Shown: one piece after another, positions 24,834-33,630 of the stretch
How the letters are laid out: every line of letters begins with the position of its first letter
Numbering within the stretch: the stretch's first letter is position 1
From: an uncultured Lachnospiraceae bacterium
GTDB lineage: Bacteria > Bacillota_A > Clostridia > Lachnospirales > Lachnospiraceae
DNA: 57,311 nucleotides
NCBI GenBank assembly: GCA_947564305.1
Contig: CANOBT010000017.1
Span: 1 to 57,311, forward strand
Direction: 5' to 3'
The notes under the pieces: model-generated
What the model saw: only the letters and a program-made list of their open reading frames with translations
Told to the model about the DNA's origin: nothing
Databases searched by the model: none
Position numbers and translations under genes: made by a program

Positions 24834-26191
24834 GATGTACCTCCAATGGTCAATGTTTGCACGAATACACCGTCTTTCCAACTGGTACAGGGGGAAACAT
24901 TCGGGTAACGCGCCAGGATACGCAGGTAACTGGACAGGCCAAGTCCACGGCCCGGACCTTTTGTGGACCATCCTTCCTCCCAAAACCGTGCGGTGTCCGT
25001 CTCTCCATTCCAGGGGTTTGACACCTGGAGATTGACCCGTTCTTCCTGAGCCAACAGGATAATCTCAATCCTAGGGCGCTCTGTTCCTTCCACCGCTTCC
25101 ACAGCATTGTCTATCAGGATGCCCAGACAGCGTACAAAGTCCCATATGTCCATCCCAACCGATTCCACGGGATAAAGCACCTCCAGGCGGCACTCCACTC
25201 CTTTTCTCTGCATAGCGGTGAGTTTGGACAGCATAAGACTGCGCACCTGGGGAATTTGTAAATTGCCAATCTGGGTAGATGCACGTATCTTTTCCCCCAG
25301 ACGTTTGTCAAACCCGGCATCCAGTTCGGACAACGCAGCACACAACTGCTCCAACTCGCCTTCCTCTGCCTGCCAAGACAGTCCTGCCAGCAGATTTTTA
25401 TAGTCATGGCGGAAAGTACGCACTTCCTGGCGGATGTTCTCAAGATCCTGTTCATATAGCTGCTGCTGTGCGATAACGTCTTGCTGGGTTTGGAGTTTTC
25501 GAGAGAATAAAAACTGCTTGGCCAGATAAACTACAAGCCCTACCATCAAAATCACCAGCGCAGCGGCCATCAAATAGTATACCATCAGATATTGGCTTTG
25601 GACGCCCTTGTTCAGAACGAGGAAGACCTCCATAGCCAATTCCAGGGCAAAAATAAATAAGGCTGTCCGGCGCAAACTCGTCTCCTCTTCCAGAAGCAGA
25701 CGAAAATAGGTTGCAAAGTGCAGTTTTTTCAGCAAAAGAGCAACGGCAAGAGAGATGGTGATACTAATTCCGAGCAATGGAGCGAGCTGTACTTCCTGCC
25801 CAGCGAAGAGCATTTGAAGCAAGCTCTGGGTCAGTGCACTGACAGCAACCTGCAGGATTGCAGCCATACACACCGAAGAAAAGGCCCGCCAGAAGTCCTG
25901 CTTCCATGCCCACATGACCCAGAGAGTACACATGGCCAGGATGGACAGGGAATTGAGGGAATAGCGGATAAGGGAAGCCTCAGGAATCACCTGAAACAGC
26001 CCAACGGCAATCATGGTGGCAATGACGGGAGATAAAAGCAAAAACGGCAGCTTCTTCAAACGTTTCCATATGGTCCGTTCATCCAGTATGACAAACAGGA
26101 AGATAACCAGAACGATGTGACCTGTCAGCGGGTCTAAAAATACAAGAAAAAAATCTCGAAACGACAGCATAGTACTATAAATCTCCTTCAT
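24830..26191 (-). CDS. AgrC/GHKL-type sensor histidine kinase
   Basis: A 453-residue kinase with six or seven membrane helices in the first about 215 residues, a coiled-coil linker, a dimerisation helix with the His in FRHDYKNLLAGL, and a GHKL ATPase (LIDNAVEAVEG; GRGLGLSSY). This is the polytopic peptide-sensing architecture of AgrC. Start uncertain: ATG at 26191, TTG at 26194, or ATG at 26170 after GGAG. With no peptide precursor nearby, it may sense a signal encoded elsewhere or made by other cells. Confidence 0.82.
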   Translation of the reverse strand: MKEIYSTMLSFRDFFLVFLDPLTGHIVLVIFLFVILDERTIWKRLKKLPFLLLSPVIATMIAVGLFQVIPEASLIRYSLNSLSILAMCTLWVMWAWKQDFWRAFSSVCMAAILQVAVSALTQSLLQMLFAGQEVQLAPLLGISITISLAVALLLKKLHFATYFRLLLEEETSLRRTALFIFALELAMEVFLVLNKGVQSQYLMVYYLMAAALVILMVGLVVYLAKQFLFSRKLQTQQDVIAQQQLYEQDLENIRQEVRTFRHDYKNLLAGLSWQAEEGELEQLCAALSELDAGFDKRLGEKIRASTQIGNLQIPQVRSLMLSKLTAMQRKGVECRLEVLYPVESVGMDIWDFVRCLGILIDNAVEAVEGTERPRIEIILLAQEERVNLQVSNPWNGETDTARFWEEGWSTKGPGRGLGLSSYLRILARYPNVSPCTSWKDGVFVQTLTIGGTS

Positions 26192-26224
26192 CAATATTCA
26201 TTTCCATCATCCTACTATAAATCT
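26173..26224 (-). promoter_or_regulatory. Direct repeat AGATTTATAGTA, two copies 40 bp apart
   Basis: TACTATAAATCT occurs at 26173-26184 and 26213-26224, flanking the kinase start region. It may be a LytTR-type paired site for autoregulation. The spacing is longer than the usual two helical turns, so this is tentative. Confidence 0.3.
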
Positions 26225-26247
26225 ATTTCTTTCCACCACACTACAAA

Positions 26248-26561
26248 CTAACGCCCCATCCGTAAAAGAAACTCTGTTGTTCCTTCTTCCGGCCGCTTTT
26301 CTCCCATATAGAAAAAACCATGTTTTTTATAGAACCGGATTGCTTCTGTATTTTTCTCAAGAACCCACAGGCAATTCCCATTCCTTTGCTCAATGGCAAA
26401 TTCCATAAGCTTCGTACCAATCCCCTGATTTTCAAAGAAACTATCAACATATAACTCTACGATTTCGTTTCCGTTCAAATCCTTCTATAATTCATGCGCT
26501 TTGTAAAAATCAATATTTCCACTATTCTTGACGCATCTTTTTTCTCTGCACGCCTGATCAT
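26248..26561 (-). pseudogene. GNAT acetyltransferase pseudogene (internal deletion and frameshift)
   Basis: A perfect GAGGAGG site and ATG at 26561 start a GNAT N-terminus (MIRRAEKKDASRIVEILIF ... RMNYRRI) that stops after 28 codons. In the next frame the C-terminal half continues (NGNEIVELYVDSFFENQGIG ... FYKKHGFFYMG). About 40-45 residues expected between the two halves are absent. The gene has been disabled by a deletion that also shifted the frame. An alternative is a short free-standing C-terminal protein from 26478, but it would lack half of the fold. Confidence 0.75.
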
Positions 26562-26616
26562 TGTACTGTACCTCCTCAAGCATGATTTTCTGTTTCATAA
26601 CACCCACTAAACAAGT

Positions 26617-27981
26617 TTACATTTCCTGAATCACCTTGTAATATATCACATATGATATCACCGCATTGAAAAAATCTGCCGTCACCTGTGTCCAGATAAT
26701 CCCTTGCATTCCAAAAATATAGTTCAAGATAAAAAGCAGCGGTATATTCAGGCAAAGCTGTCTGATCACTGCTAAATAAAAAGAACATTTTCCTCGATCA
26801 ACAGCCTGCATGAAATGCACCATATGAAAGCTCAAAAACATGACTGGAGCCGCAAAGCAACGTGCTTTCAAAAATTCTGTTCCTAATCTGACTGTCTCAG
26901 CGTCTGAAATAAATGCCTGCATGATATAAGGTGCAAAAAAGCGGTATAAAACTACGCAGACCAGAGCCACAACAATCCCTGCAAACCGTGCTGCCCCAAA
27001 AAATGCTTTCATTCGTTCTCTATTTTTTGAAGCATAATTATAAGCAATCAAAGGCATCATTCCCAGACAGATTCCTATGCCGATGTTCAAAGGAAGTCTT
27101 TCTATTTTTAATACAATGCCAATTGCCGCAAGTTCGATATCTCCATGTGTAGAGGACAACATATTAATCACCATATTTGTCAGATCATATAACAGCAAAC
27201 TCAATGCCGCCGGCATTCCAACCGAAAACATGGATTTCATAGAATTTTTTCGAATTCTGTCAATCTGCTTCGGCAGACACAGGAGAGTCTCGCTCTTTAC
27301 TTTTTGATAAATCCGTATGTAATATAACAGGGCGACAACATTGGAAAGCATGGTTGCTATGGCAGCACCTACGATTTCATAGCCGTCAGGCAACAAAACA
27401 AACATAAATAATGGATCTAAAATCACATTCAAAACGCCGCCAAACCCAAGCCCAAATGCTGCTTCCTTCGAATAGCCAACATTTCTAAGCATAGAACTCA
27501 TGGTGTTAGAAAGTACGGTTGGCAGACCTCCTATAACCACAACAAAGAACATATACTGCCTTGCATAGTCAATCGTTTTTTCACTTGCTCCCAATAGATA
27601 TAAAATTGGATTCATGAAAATAAAGCACAATACGCAAAATACAATGGCACTTCCAAACGCCATGACCAGGCTGAATGACGCTGTTTTTCGTGCTTCCTCC
27701 TCGTCTCCCTGTCCCAACAGTTGAACGACCAGGTTACCGCCTCCAACCCCAAATAAATTGGAAACTGCCGTAAGCATCAGGAAAACTGTCGCAACCAAAG
27801 AAGAGGCAGCAACCATATAAGGATTATCCGTCTGGCCGATAAACCAGGTATCCGCCATATTATAAATCAAGGTAATCAACTGACTGATAATGGTCGGGAT
27901 AGCCATAATTGCAAGTGCATTCCAAATCGGCTTGTTTTCAAAAATGTCTATTTTGCTGTTTTTACTCTGTGCCAGACTCAT
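26617..27981 (-). CDS. MATE-family exporter
   Basis: A 454-residue MATE protein with about twelve membrane helices (MADTWFIGQ; GVGGGNLVVQLLGQGDEEEARK). It is the last gene of an apparent operon with a NUDIX hydrolase and an antibiotic-biosynthesis-monooxygenase-like protein, with gaps of 34 and 28 bases. Closest in the window to the MATE at 14284-15639. AGAGGA site before the ATG. The neighbours suggest export of a modified or damaged small molecule, but no substrate is visible. Confidence 0.88.
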   Translation of the reverse strand: MSLAQSKNSKIDIFENKPIWNALAIMAIPTIISQLITLIYNMADTWFIGQTDNPYMVAASSLVATVFLMLTAVSNLFGVGGGNLVVQLLGQGDEEEARKTASFSLVMAFGSAIVFCVLCFIFMNPILYLLGASEKTIDYARQYMFFVVVIGGLPTVLSNTMSSMLRNVGYSKEAAFGLGFGGVLNVILDPLFMFVLLPDGYEIVGAAIATMLSNVVALLYYIRIYQKVKSETLLCLPKQIDRIRKNSMKSMFSVGMPAALSLLLYDLTNMVINMLSSTHGDIELAAIGIVLKIERLPLNIGIGICLGMMPLIAYNYASKNRERMKAFFGAARFAGIVVALVCVVLYRFFAPYIMQAFISDAETVRLGTEFLKARCFAAPVMFLSFHMVHFMQAVDRGKCSFYLAVIRQLCLNIPLLFILNYIFGMQGIIWTQVTADFFNAVISYVIYYKVIQEM

Positions 27982-28008
27982 TTTTCTATCCTCTGTCGTG
28001 TCATATTG

Positions 28009-28341
28009 TTATTCCTTTATAAATGCCATATCTTTTTCAGGGACACCAATTTCATCAGACACATATCGCTCTACTTTCATATGTAAATCGTATTTTTCGC
28101 GAAGCCTCGTAATCTGCTCCATCATAGGGGACGCATGGTGGGCATCAATAGAATGCTGGTCTTTCCAACTGTCTATTAAAAGTACGGTTTCTTTATCTTC
28201 CATCGGGAAAAAATATTCGTATCTGATGTTCCCGTCTTCTGCACGGATGTCTCTGACAACACCGGTTGAAATCATTTCCTTTGCAAACTTTTCTGCATTT
28301 CCATTTTCACCACTGTAATAAATATTTACTGTAATGGCCAT
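28009..28341 (-). CDS. Antibiotic biosynthesis monooxygenase-like protein (ABM fold)
   Basis: A 110-residue ferredoxin-like-fold protein (MAITVNIYYSG ... VLLIDSWKDQHSIDAHHASPMM), the size and pattern of ABM/YgiN-type proteins. These may oxidise quinols or aromatic compounds without a cofactor. The HHASPMM segment carries the paired histidines usual at the active site. GAAGGGAG site before the ATG. In an anaerobe it may serve in detoxification together with the MATE and NUDIX genes of the operon. Confidence 0.75.
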   Translation of the reverse strand: MAITVNIYYSGENGNAEKFAKEMISTGVVRDIRAEDGNIRYEYFFPMEDKETVLLIDSWKDQHSIDAHHASPMMEQITRLREKYDLHMKVERYVSDEIGVPEKDMAFIKE

Positions 28342-28374
28342 TTTAGTTTCTCCCTTCTCTTAATCCTGAGCAAT

Positions 28375-28806
28375 TCAATGCTTCATCCTTCTCTCATATT
28401 CCTCAATCAGCAATGGCTGTATCAATGGATATGTCCAGTCCGCAGGCAAGGTATCAAATAGTACTACTTTTTCCATTTCGCTATGCAGGTCATGTTCAAA
28501 AGTGTTAATCTCCGCATAATAAAGCATCCCATATGTCTCTTCACCAGTCTCATTTACTCTGTTTTTTCCGGTGACAGAATATACACATACAGGTTCTATT
28601 TCAAAATCAACAGCGCCTGTTTCTTCCTTCAATTCTCTTCTAGCAGTTTCTTCTATTGCCTCGCCATCCTCCCTGTGTCCTCCTGGAATCTCATAAGTGT
28701 CTCTTTCTCTATGTTTACAGAACACCCATTTCCCAAAAGATTTTGAAATAATAACTGCAAATTTCAGTGATGAGTCCTCCACATCGTCATAAAATTTTAC
28801 TTCCAT
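28375..28806 (-). CDS. NUDIX hydrolase
   Basis: A 143-residue pyrophosphohydrolase with a complete NUDIX box (GGHREDGEAIEETARRELKE, then ETGA; about residues 42-65). It probably cleaves a nucleoside-diphosphate-linked compound. Start at the ATG at 28806 with GGGAGG. The frame extends nine codons upstream into repeat family 1, which I exclude. It is the first gene of the NUDIX-ABM-MATE operon. Confidence 0.85.
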   Translation of the reverse strand: MEVKFYDDVEDSSLKFAVIISKSFGKWVFCKHRERDTYEIPGGHREDGEAIEETARRELKEETGAVDFEIEPVCVYSVTGKNRVNETGEETYGMLYYAEINTFEHDLHSEMEKVVLFDTLPADWTYPLIQPLLIEEYERRMKH

Positions 28807-28822
28807 AAAACTGCCTCCCACG

Positions 28823-28838
28823 TTTGTAACCAATACTG
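28823..28838 (-). repeat. Repeat family 1, copy 3
   Basis: TTTGTAACCAATACTG on the plus strand, beginning 16 bases before the NUDIX start codon. It has one inserted base relative to the other copies and no second arm. Confidence 0.5.
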
Positions 28839-28874
28839 TTCAGATAAAATCCCATAGTCCTACACCCCTATCCT

Positions 28875-29054
28875 TCAATCTATCACATGATATTGAAGCA
28901 TCTCATATAACAATCGCGTTCCCTCCATAATCTCCGGCGGCAAAAGGGCTCGTGCCACCTGCTTCAGTTCTTGACTGGGATTCTGAAGATTTTTCAGCAT
29001 TGCATAATCACCATCAATCCGTTCTACTACGTACTCACATGAAATAAGCTCCAT
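28875..29054 (-). CDS. DUF3006-like small protein (59 aa)
   Basis: A gene just below common length cut-offs. A strong AGGAGG site lies eight bases before the ATG at 29054. The product has the pattern YVVERIDGDYAMLKN, then ALLPPEIMEGTRLLYEM, like DUF3006 proteins (VERIEGDYAVVE ... LPEGAKEGD). DUF3006 proteins are small beta-rich proteins of unknown role. It follows the TRIC-type channel gene by 34 bases and is probably in its operon. Confidence 0.65.
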   Translation of the reverse strand: MELISCEYVVERIDGDYAMLKNLQNPSQELKQVARALLPPEIMEGTRLLYEMLQYHVID

Positions 29055-29088
29055 TAGCTAATCCTCCTGTTTTTAAATCTATTTCCAC

Positions 29089-29739
29089 TCAAGCATCCCT
29101 CTTCATCCTCGGCAGGTTCCAGTGATAATGTGCCGCCAAAAAACGAATCAACACAACCAGTACGGAAGATACTGCCATAGCCGGAATCTGCCCGAATCCC
29201 CTGTAAATCCAGGCACAACTGATTGCACCAATCACCGATGCACTGGCATAAACATGCTTTACAAAAATATAAGGCGGCACACCTGCCATCATGTCACGCA
29301 AAAGCCCGCCTCCAACACCTGTCAGTGTTCCGAGGAAAGTCAGAAGAAACGTATTATCCGGATAGCCGGTATTGATACCGGTTGTAACACCCACCGCCGT
29401 AAAAATCCCAAGCCCGATAGAGTCCATAGCCAACATCGCTTTTTCATAGACTTCCCCTGGTTTTCCCTGTAAGAGATTTCGTTTGAAATACAAGCCAATG
29501 AATACCAGCAAAGCTGTAAACATTGCCACCAACACATAGACGGGCTTCATCAATGCCCCTGGCACAATCCCAAGAATCACATCCCTGGTCATACCGCCGC
29601 CTACAGCAGTGACCACACCCAGCACACATACTCCAAAAATATCCATCCCACGATTAATTCCTACAATCGCCCCGGAAGCCGCAAATGAAATTGTTCCGAG
29701 CAATTCCATTAAAAATACGATTAAATCCTGAATGTCCAC
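29089..29739 (-). CDS. TRIC/YicG-family membrane channel (UPF0126)
   Basis: A 216-residue protein with seven membrane helices arranged as two homologous triplets, each carrying the family glycine motif (GVVTAVGGGMTRDVILG and GTLTGVGGGLLRDMMAG). Members are trimeric cation channels or glycine transporters. GTG start at 29739, six bases after AGAGGGG. Its probable promoter is at 29789-29817. Confidence 0.88.
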   Translation of the reverse strand: MDIQDLIVFLMELLGTISFAASGAIVGINRGMDIFGVCVLGVVTAVGGGMTRDVILGIVPGALMKPVYVLVAMFTALLVFIGLYFKRNLLQGKPGEVYEKAMLAMDSIGLGIFTAVGVTTGINTGYPDNTFLLTFLGTLTGVGGGLLRDMMAGVPPYIFVKHVYASASVIGAISCAWIYRGFGQIPAMAVSSVLVVLIRFLAAHYHWNLPRMKRDA

Positions 29740-30084
29740 GCTCTGCCCCTCTCCATAAAATCATATAAGAAATACGTTTATTATTACAATAATACCAAAA
29801 AACAGGCTTACCTACAATGTTATTTTATATTTTGTAATCTTCTTCCTGACCGTTTATCTGATTTTACCCTGGTATAATATACAATTCATTTTCAATATAT
29901 TCCATCTCTTTCATACCGCTGTTTATTATCACGAAATTACGATTCGCACTCTATTAAGCAAAAGTTTTTTGATGCAGAATACACAATTTTCTATAATATA
30001 CTCGACTTTTTTTGTAAAATATGTATAATGGAAGTATCATATTTTTTATCGTACGTATATGTTTTGAAAGGAGTGTGAGAAACG
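29740..30084. promoter_or_regulatory. 345-bp divergent promoter region
   Basis: AT-rich and without genes. For the TRIC gene on the minus strand, TTGTAG (29812-29817) and TATTAT (29789-29794) are 17 bases apart. For the reductase operon on the plus strand, TATAAT (30024-30029) is preceded by a weak TCGACT -35 (30002-30007) at 16 bases. The predicted start point leaves a leader of about 45 bases before the GTG at 30085. No palindrome like the one before cooC was found here, so the two reductase operons may be controlled differently. Confidence 0.5.
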
Positions 30085-31284
30085 GTGAGAGATTTGAAAT
30101 ACCTGATTGAATTCGAAGACCTGCTTCAGGAAGCGAATAATACTCTGGTACGGCAGGCCAAGGCGGAAGGGAAGCTGGCACTGGGATATACCTGCTATTT
30201 TATGCCGGAAGTGCTGTTGGACCTGCCGGGCTGTTTTAGTGTACGCCTGCGGGCGCCCAGAAGCTCTTCGCCGGACATTGCCAGCTATTATATGTCCAAC
30301 CGAAGCTGTCCCTACGCAAGATCCTTATTAGAACGAGCTATTGAAGGCGGCTACCATTTTCTGGATGCCCAGCTTGCTACGGAAACCTGCACGGCAACCA
30401 ACCGCTTTCAGGAACATTTGGAGATCCTAAAGCTTGTGGACAATCCGAATTTTTTTGTTACCTTCATAGACGTCCCCCACAAGAAAGGTGTACGGAGCAA
30501 CGAAGACCACTATGCAACCCAGCTTCGGAAATATGTGCTGGAACCTTTACATGAAAAGCTTGGTGTGGATATTTCTGACTCAGCGCTTCATGCTGCCATT
30601 CAAGAACATAATGAGCTGTGCCACATCATTTCCGAGATTGGTGAAATGAGAAAGCTTCCGAATCCGCCGATTACCGGATACGAATTTCATGTAATCAACC
30701 TGGTTTCTTTAGTCTGTCCCAAATACCTTATTATGGACAAGCTGAGGGCAACTCTGGAAGAATTGAAGAATAGAGAGCCGGATGAGAAACCTGCATGGAA
30801 GGTACGAGTCGTATTGGCAGGAAGCGAGAATGATGACCCGGAATTTACCAAACTGATTGAAAGCTGCGGTGCTTTGGTGGTAGCTGACCGCCACTGCTAT
30901 GGTTCTCTGCCCGGCAGGGAGCACATCGAGGTAAAGGACGGTGAGACGCCTCTGGCTGCAATTGCACACCATTATCTGAAGTACAGTGAATGTCCACGGT
31001 ATATGAACACAGAGGTAGTCCATGGCAGAAAACAATATCTGAAGAAGCTCTACGAGGATTACCACGCAGACGGTGTCATTCTGGAGCAGATGAAGTTCTG
31101 TGAATACTGGAGCTATGAGCGGGTGGCTGACAGCCTGATTCTTACAGGCGATTACGACATCCCTTGCTGTTCCATTGAAAAGGATTATAACAACAATGCT
31201 TTTGGCCAATTGCGGACCCGGTTCCAGGCCTTTGTAGAAAGTTTAGAGATCAAGAAAATACAGAAGGGAGCTGGGAAATCATGA
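30085..31284 (+). CDS. HgdB/BcrC-family reductase, small subunit (pair A)
   Basis: A 399-residue protein of the 2-hydroxyacyl-CoA dehydratase / benzoyl-CoA reductase subunit family, which carries a low-potential Fe-S cluster. Likely cluster and core motifs are GYTCYFMPEVLL (about 34-45), YYMSNRSC (about 68-75), NPPITGYEFHV, VADRHCYGS, YSECPRYM and the family hallmark EQMKFCEYWSYER near residue 350. GTG start with AAGGAG. The large subunit gene overlaps its end by four bases. It is a paralogue of the protein at 37433-38641 but clearly diverged. No CoA-transferase or ligase is nearby, so the substrate may not be a classical acyl-CoA. Confidence 0.85.
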   Translation: MRDLKYLIEFEDLLQEANNTLVRQAKAEGKLALGYTCYFMPEVLLDLPGCFSVRLRAPRSSSPDIASYYMSNRSCPYARSLLERAIEGGYHFLDAQLATETCTATNRFQEHLEILKLVDNPNFFVTFIDVPHKKGVRSNEDHYATQLRKYVLEPLHEKLGVDISDSALHAAIQEHNELCHIISEIGEMRKLPNPPITGYEFHVINLVSLVCPKYLIMDKLRATLEELKNREPDEKPAWKVRVVLAGSENDDPEFTKLIESCGALVVADRHCYGSLPGREHIEVKDGETPLAAIAHHYLKYSECPRYMNTEVVHGRKQYLKKLYEDYHADGVILEQMKFCEYWSYERVADSLILTGDYDIPCCSIEKDYNNNAFGQLRTRFQAFVESLEIKKIQKGAGKS

Positions 31285-33068
31285 AAGTAATGAAGAAACT
31301 TACCACTGCCGCCAAAACGGTGAAGAATTCCGCCCAGACTGCCGGCAATATTGTAAAAGACTTTTGTGCGCCAATCTATGATGGACCGGACCGTGAGAAA
31401 TTTTTCTCCAAGGCTCACTTAGACCGCGTGATTGACAGCTATACCCCTGTAGTTCGAGAAAACGGAAAAAACCGTGTGAGCGGGAAAAAAGCAGCCAGGC
31501 TCGCCCGGGATTTCTGGTGCGGCGTGCCTCACGGCGAACGCCGGCTAGGTGAGCTGTACATCGGCGATACCGGCATTTACCGGCATCGTGAATGGCGCGG
31601 TGTCATAGATACCAACTACTATTTTACCGTATGGCTCCGCCTGCTCGGTCTCATCGGCCGGACTCTGGCACAAGGCAACATCTATTTCTTAAAGGGCTTA
31701 TGGCGTTACCGCTGGATGGAGACCTATCTCTCCGGAATTTCCTGGGTTGACCGCGGGAATGAAGGCATGAGGGGGCCGGCCCTGCGTGCAAGTTCGCTGC
31801 ATTTTATCGCCATGTTTGATGATTCTGTCCGTCAGCTTAATGCACAGTTCCTGGCAGATGCCAACCTTCACGGAGGCAAGCGCAATGAACGCTGGTACAA
31901 GACACTCCAACATGACGAGACGGTTCCCGGACACATTGCCTATGGTTTCCCTGAGCTAAAAGATGATATCTGTGTACAGCTCACCACCTGTTTTCTACAG
32001 AATCATGTAAACCAACAGACGATTCCCTGGTATATAGATGCCGTAGAATCCGTTGGGCTTGCCCCGGATGCCTGCTCTTTATGCGCTGCGGAATCCGGTA
32101 TCTGTGTCCGCGATGACTACCCGGATTTCAGCCCCTGCTTTATTGCAAATAATATGGCCTGCGACGGTTCTGTCGGAACCTCTATTTTGCAGGAGCTTTA
32201 CTTTAATAAACCTTTCCATTCCTTCCCTGCACCTATGCGCCATGACGAGGAGGAACTACACAAATATACTATCGACGAATTCCTGGAGTGCATCGAATTT
32301 ATGGAAGAGCAGCTTGGGATGAAATGGGATTGGGATACCTTCTACGAGAGGATAGAGCGCTTCAACGACCAGACCCGGTTCGAACTGGAAAAATGGGATG
32401 TGGCTGCCAAAACTCCTTACAGCCCTGTTTCCTCTGTGGCTCAGGCACTTTACCGTATTTTCTATTTTTATGTCGGTGAGCGTCCCATCTTCCACAAGAC
32501 AGACCGCAAGGTAAAACGAATCATGGAGCGTTGTGTCCGCAAGGAAATCAATTGTTTCCCAAAGACCAGGCACCGCGCCCTGGTATGGTCCTGTGCACCG
32601 CTGTACTACTCCTACATTACAACCTGGCTTTACAACTGCTGGGGTATCAATGTCGTGATCAACATGGATTCCCTGATGGGACATAACATCATTGACACCT
32701 CCGATCGTGACCAGTGCCTGTTGGATTTTGCTAAAATGTATGAAAAAGGCGCAATGCGTACCCACGCTGTAGGCGGTTATGAGCATTTTCTGGAAGTATT
32801 TGACACCATGGAACAATTTGACTGCGATATGGTCATCATGTTCGATCAGGTAGCCTGCAAGGGTGCCCAGGAACTACACGGTGTCTTTGAAGATGAATAC
32901 CGCAAACGAGATATCCATGCAATCTGGGTTCCTCACGAGCTGTTAGACCACCGTACCGTAGAGCGTGCCGAGATGCGCAAGATTGTCAATGACTATATGT
33001 TTACGGTCATGAACGAAGAACCGTTAGACCCATCCCTGTTGGAAATCGACGACAGCCGGGGCTGGTAG
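31281..33068 (+). CDS. HgdB/BcrB-family reductase, large subunit (pair A)
   Basis: A 595-residue partner of the small subunit, with a basic helical N-terminal extension of about 100 residues (KKLTTAAKTVKNSAQTAG) that is absent from ordinary dehydratase subunits. The HGD-D core carries IDAVESVGLAPDACSLCA, SPCF, NMACDGS, RHRALVWSCAP, YNCWGIN and FDQVACKGAQELHG as conserved or candidate cysteine sites. The C-terminus EEPLDPSLLEIDD is shared with the paralogue at 35707-37446. ATG inside the end of the preceding gene with GGGAG. Compared with pair B the central cysteine pattern differs (CSLC here, CPVPTSEC there), hinting at a different cluster environment or substrate. Confidence 0.83.
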   Translation: MKVMKKLTTAAKTVKNSAQTAGNIVKDFCAPIYDGPDREKFFSKAHLDRVIDSYTPVVRENGKNRVSGKKAARLARDFWCGVPHGERRLGELYIGDTGIYRHREWRGVIDTNYYFTVWLRLLGLIGRTLAQGNIYFLKGLWRYRWMETYLSGISWVDRGNEGMRGPALRASSLHFIAMFDDSVRQLNAQFLADANLHGGKRNERWYKTLQHDETVPGHIAYGFPELKDDICVQLTTCFLQNHVNQQTIPWYIDAVESVGLAPDACSLCAAESGICVRDDYPDFSPCFIANNMACDGSVGTSILQELYFNKPFHSFPAPMRHDEEELHKYTIDEFLECIEFMEEQLGMKWDWDTFYERIERFNDQTRFELEKWDVAAKTPYSPVSSVAQALYRIFYFYVGERPIFHKTDRKVKRIMERCVRKEINCFPKTRHRALVWSCAPLYYSYITTWLYNCWGINVVINMDSLMGHNIIDTSDRDQCLLDFAKMYEKGAMRTHAVGGYEHFLEVFDTMEQFDCDMVIMFDQVACKGAQELHGVFEDEYRKRDIHAIWVPHELLDHRTVERAEMRKIVNDYMFTVMNEEPLDPSLLEIDDSRGW

Positions 33069-33101
33069 CAACAGCACAAAACATCGTATGGAAAATGATG
33101 T

Positions 33102-33126
33102 GTGCAGGCACCTGCACTGCAAGTGC
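33102..33126 (+). promoter_or_regulatory. Intercistronic hairpin
   Basis: GTGCAGG/CCTGCAC (33102-33117), overlapped by an alternative GCACT/AGTGC stem (33114-33126), lies between the large subunit gene and the small membrane protein gene. It has no T-run. It may protect the upstream mRNA or lower downstream expression. Confidence 0.45.
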
Positions 33127-33146
33127 TTGAGAAAGGAGGAATCACA

Positions 33147-33380
33147 ATGAGCAGAGGGAAATGCGGAAAGCAAAGTTGTATCGTATGTAAAATCGTTCTG
33201 CCAGCGCTTAAGACGCTGCTGAAAATCGCCTTGCCGGTTTACGCAGTGCTTTTTACCATATTCTATTTCAATCTGGATACAAAGCTGTTTTATCGGGTTA
33301 TGCCGATTTTAAATAAGTATCATTATGATGTGATGCCTGCAAAAGATTTTGCAGAATCTATCAAAGGACGTAACAAATAA
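33147..33380 (+). CDS. Small membrane protein of the reductase locus (copy A, 77 aa)
   Basis: Starts with a cysteine-rich, basic segment (MSRGKCGKQSCIVCK), has one membrane span (about residues 22-45), then NLDTKLFYRVMPILNKYHYD and a short charged tail. AAAGGAGG site before the ATG at 33147. The central part (VLFTI, NLD-K, LNK-H) matches the 54-residue protein at 34674-34838 in the convergent operon, so each reductase pair has its own copy. It probably anchors or assists the enzyme; the extra CxxC could bind metal. Family not recognised. Confidence 0.7.
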   Translation: MSRGKCGKQSCIVCKIVLPALKTLLKIALPVYAVLFTIFYFNLDTKLFYRVMPILNKYHYDVMPAKDFAESIKGRNK

Positions 33381-33395
33381 AAAGGAGCAATTACA

Positions 33396-33626
33396 ATGCA
33401 CGATCATCATCATAACCACACACATGAAACCAGCAGTTCTCCGGAGGAAACCTTGGCTCTGCTGGAATATATGCTGGGGCATAACCGGCATCATGCGGAG
33501 GAGCTTCATGAACTGGCTCATAATCTGCCAGAGGTACAGGCCGCCATGCTTCACGATGCCGTAGAGGATTTCAACCGGGGCAATGAGAAACTTTCTAAAG
33601 TTTTATCTGTTTTAAAGGGGGAATAA
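33396..33626 (+). CDS. Histidine-rich small protein, probable nickel chaperone (CooJ-like)
   Basis: A 76-residue protein whose first ten residues include six histidines (HDHHHNHTH), followed by a helical region with more histidines (HNRHHAEELHELAHNL) and LHDAVEDFNRG. Histidine tails of this kind occur in CooJ, HypB and some UreE proteins, where they hold nickel before insertion. It lies five bases before cooT in the same operon. AAGGAG site. Nickel rather than zinc or cobalt is inferred only from the CooT and CooC neighbours. Confidence 0.6.
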   Translation: MHDHHHNHTHETSSSPEETLALLEYMLGHNRHHAEELHELAHNLPEVQAAMLHDAVEDFNRGNEKLSKVLSVLKGE

Positions 33627-33630
33627 ATTC

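Noticed and set aside
24850..25107. An 85-codon minus-strand frame within the kinase gene
   Set aside because: Out-of-frame shadow of the AgrC-type kinase; no ribosome site or domain.
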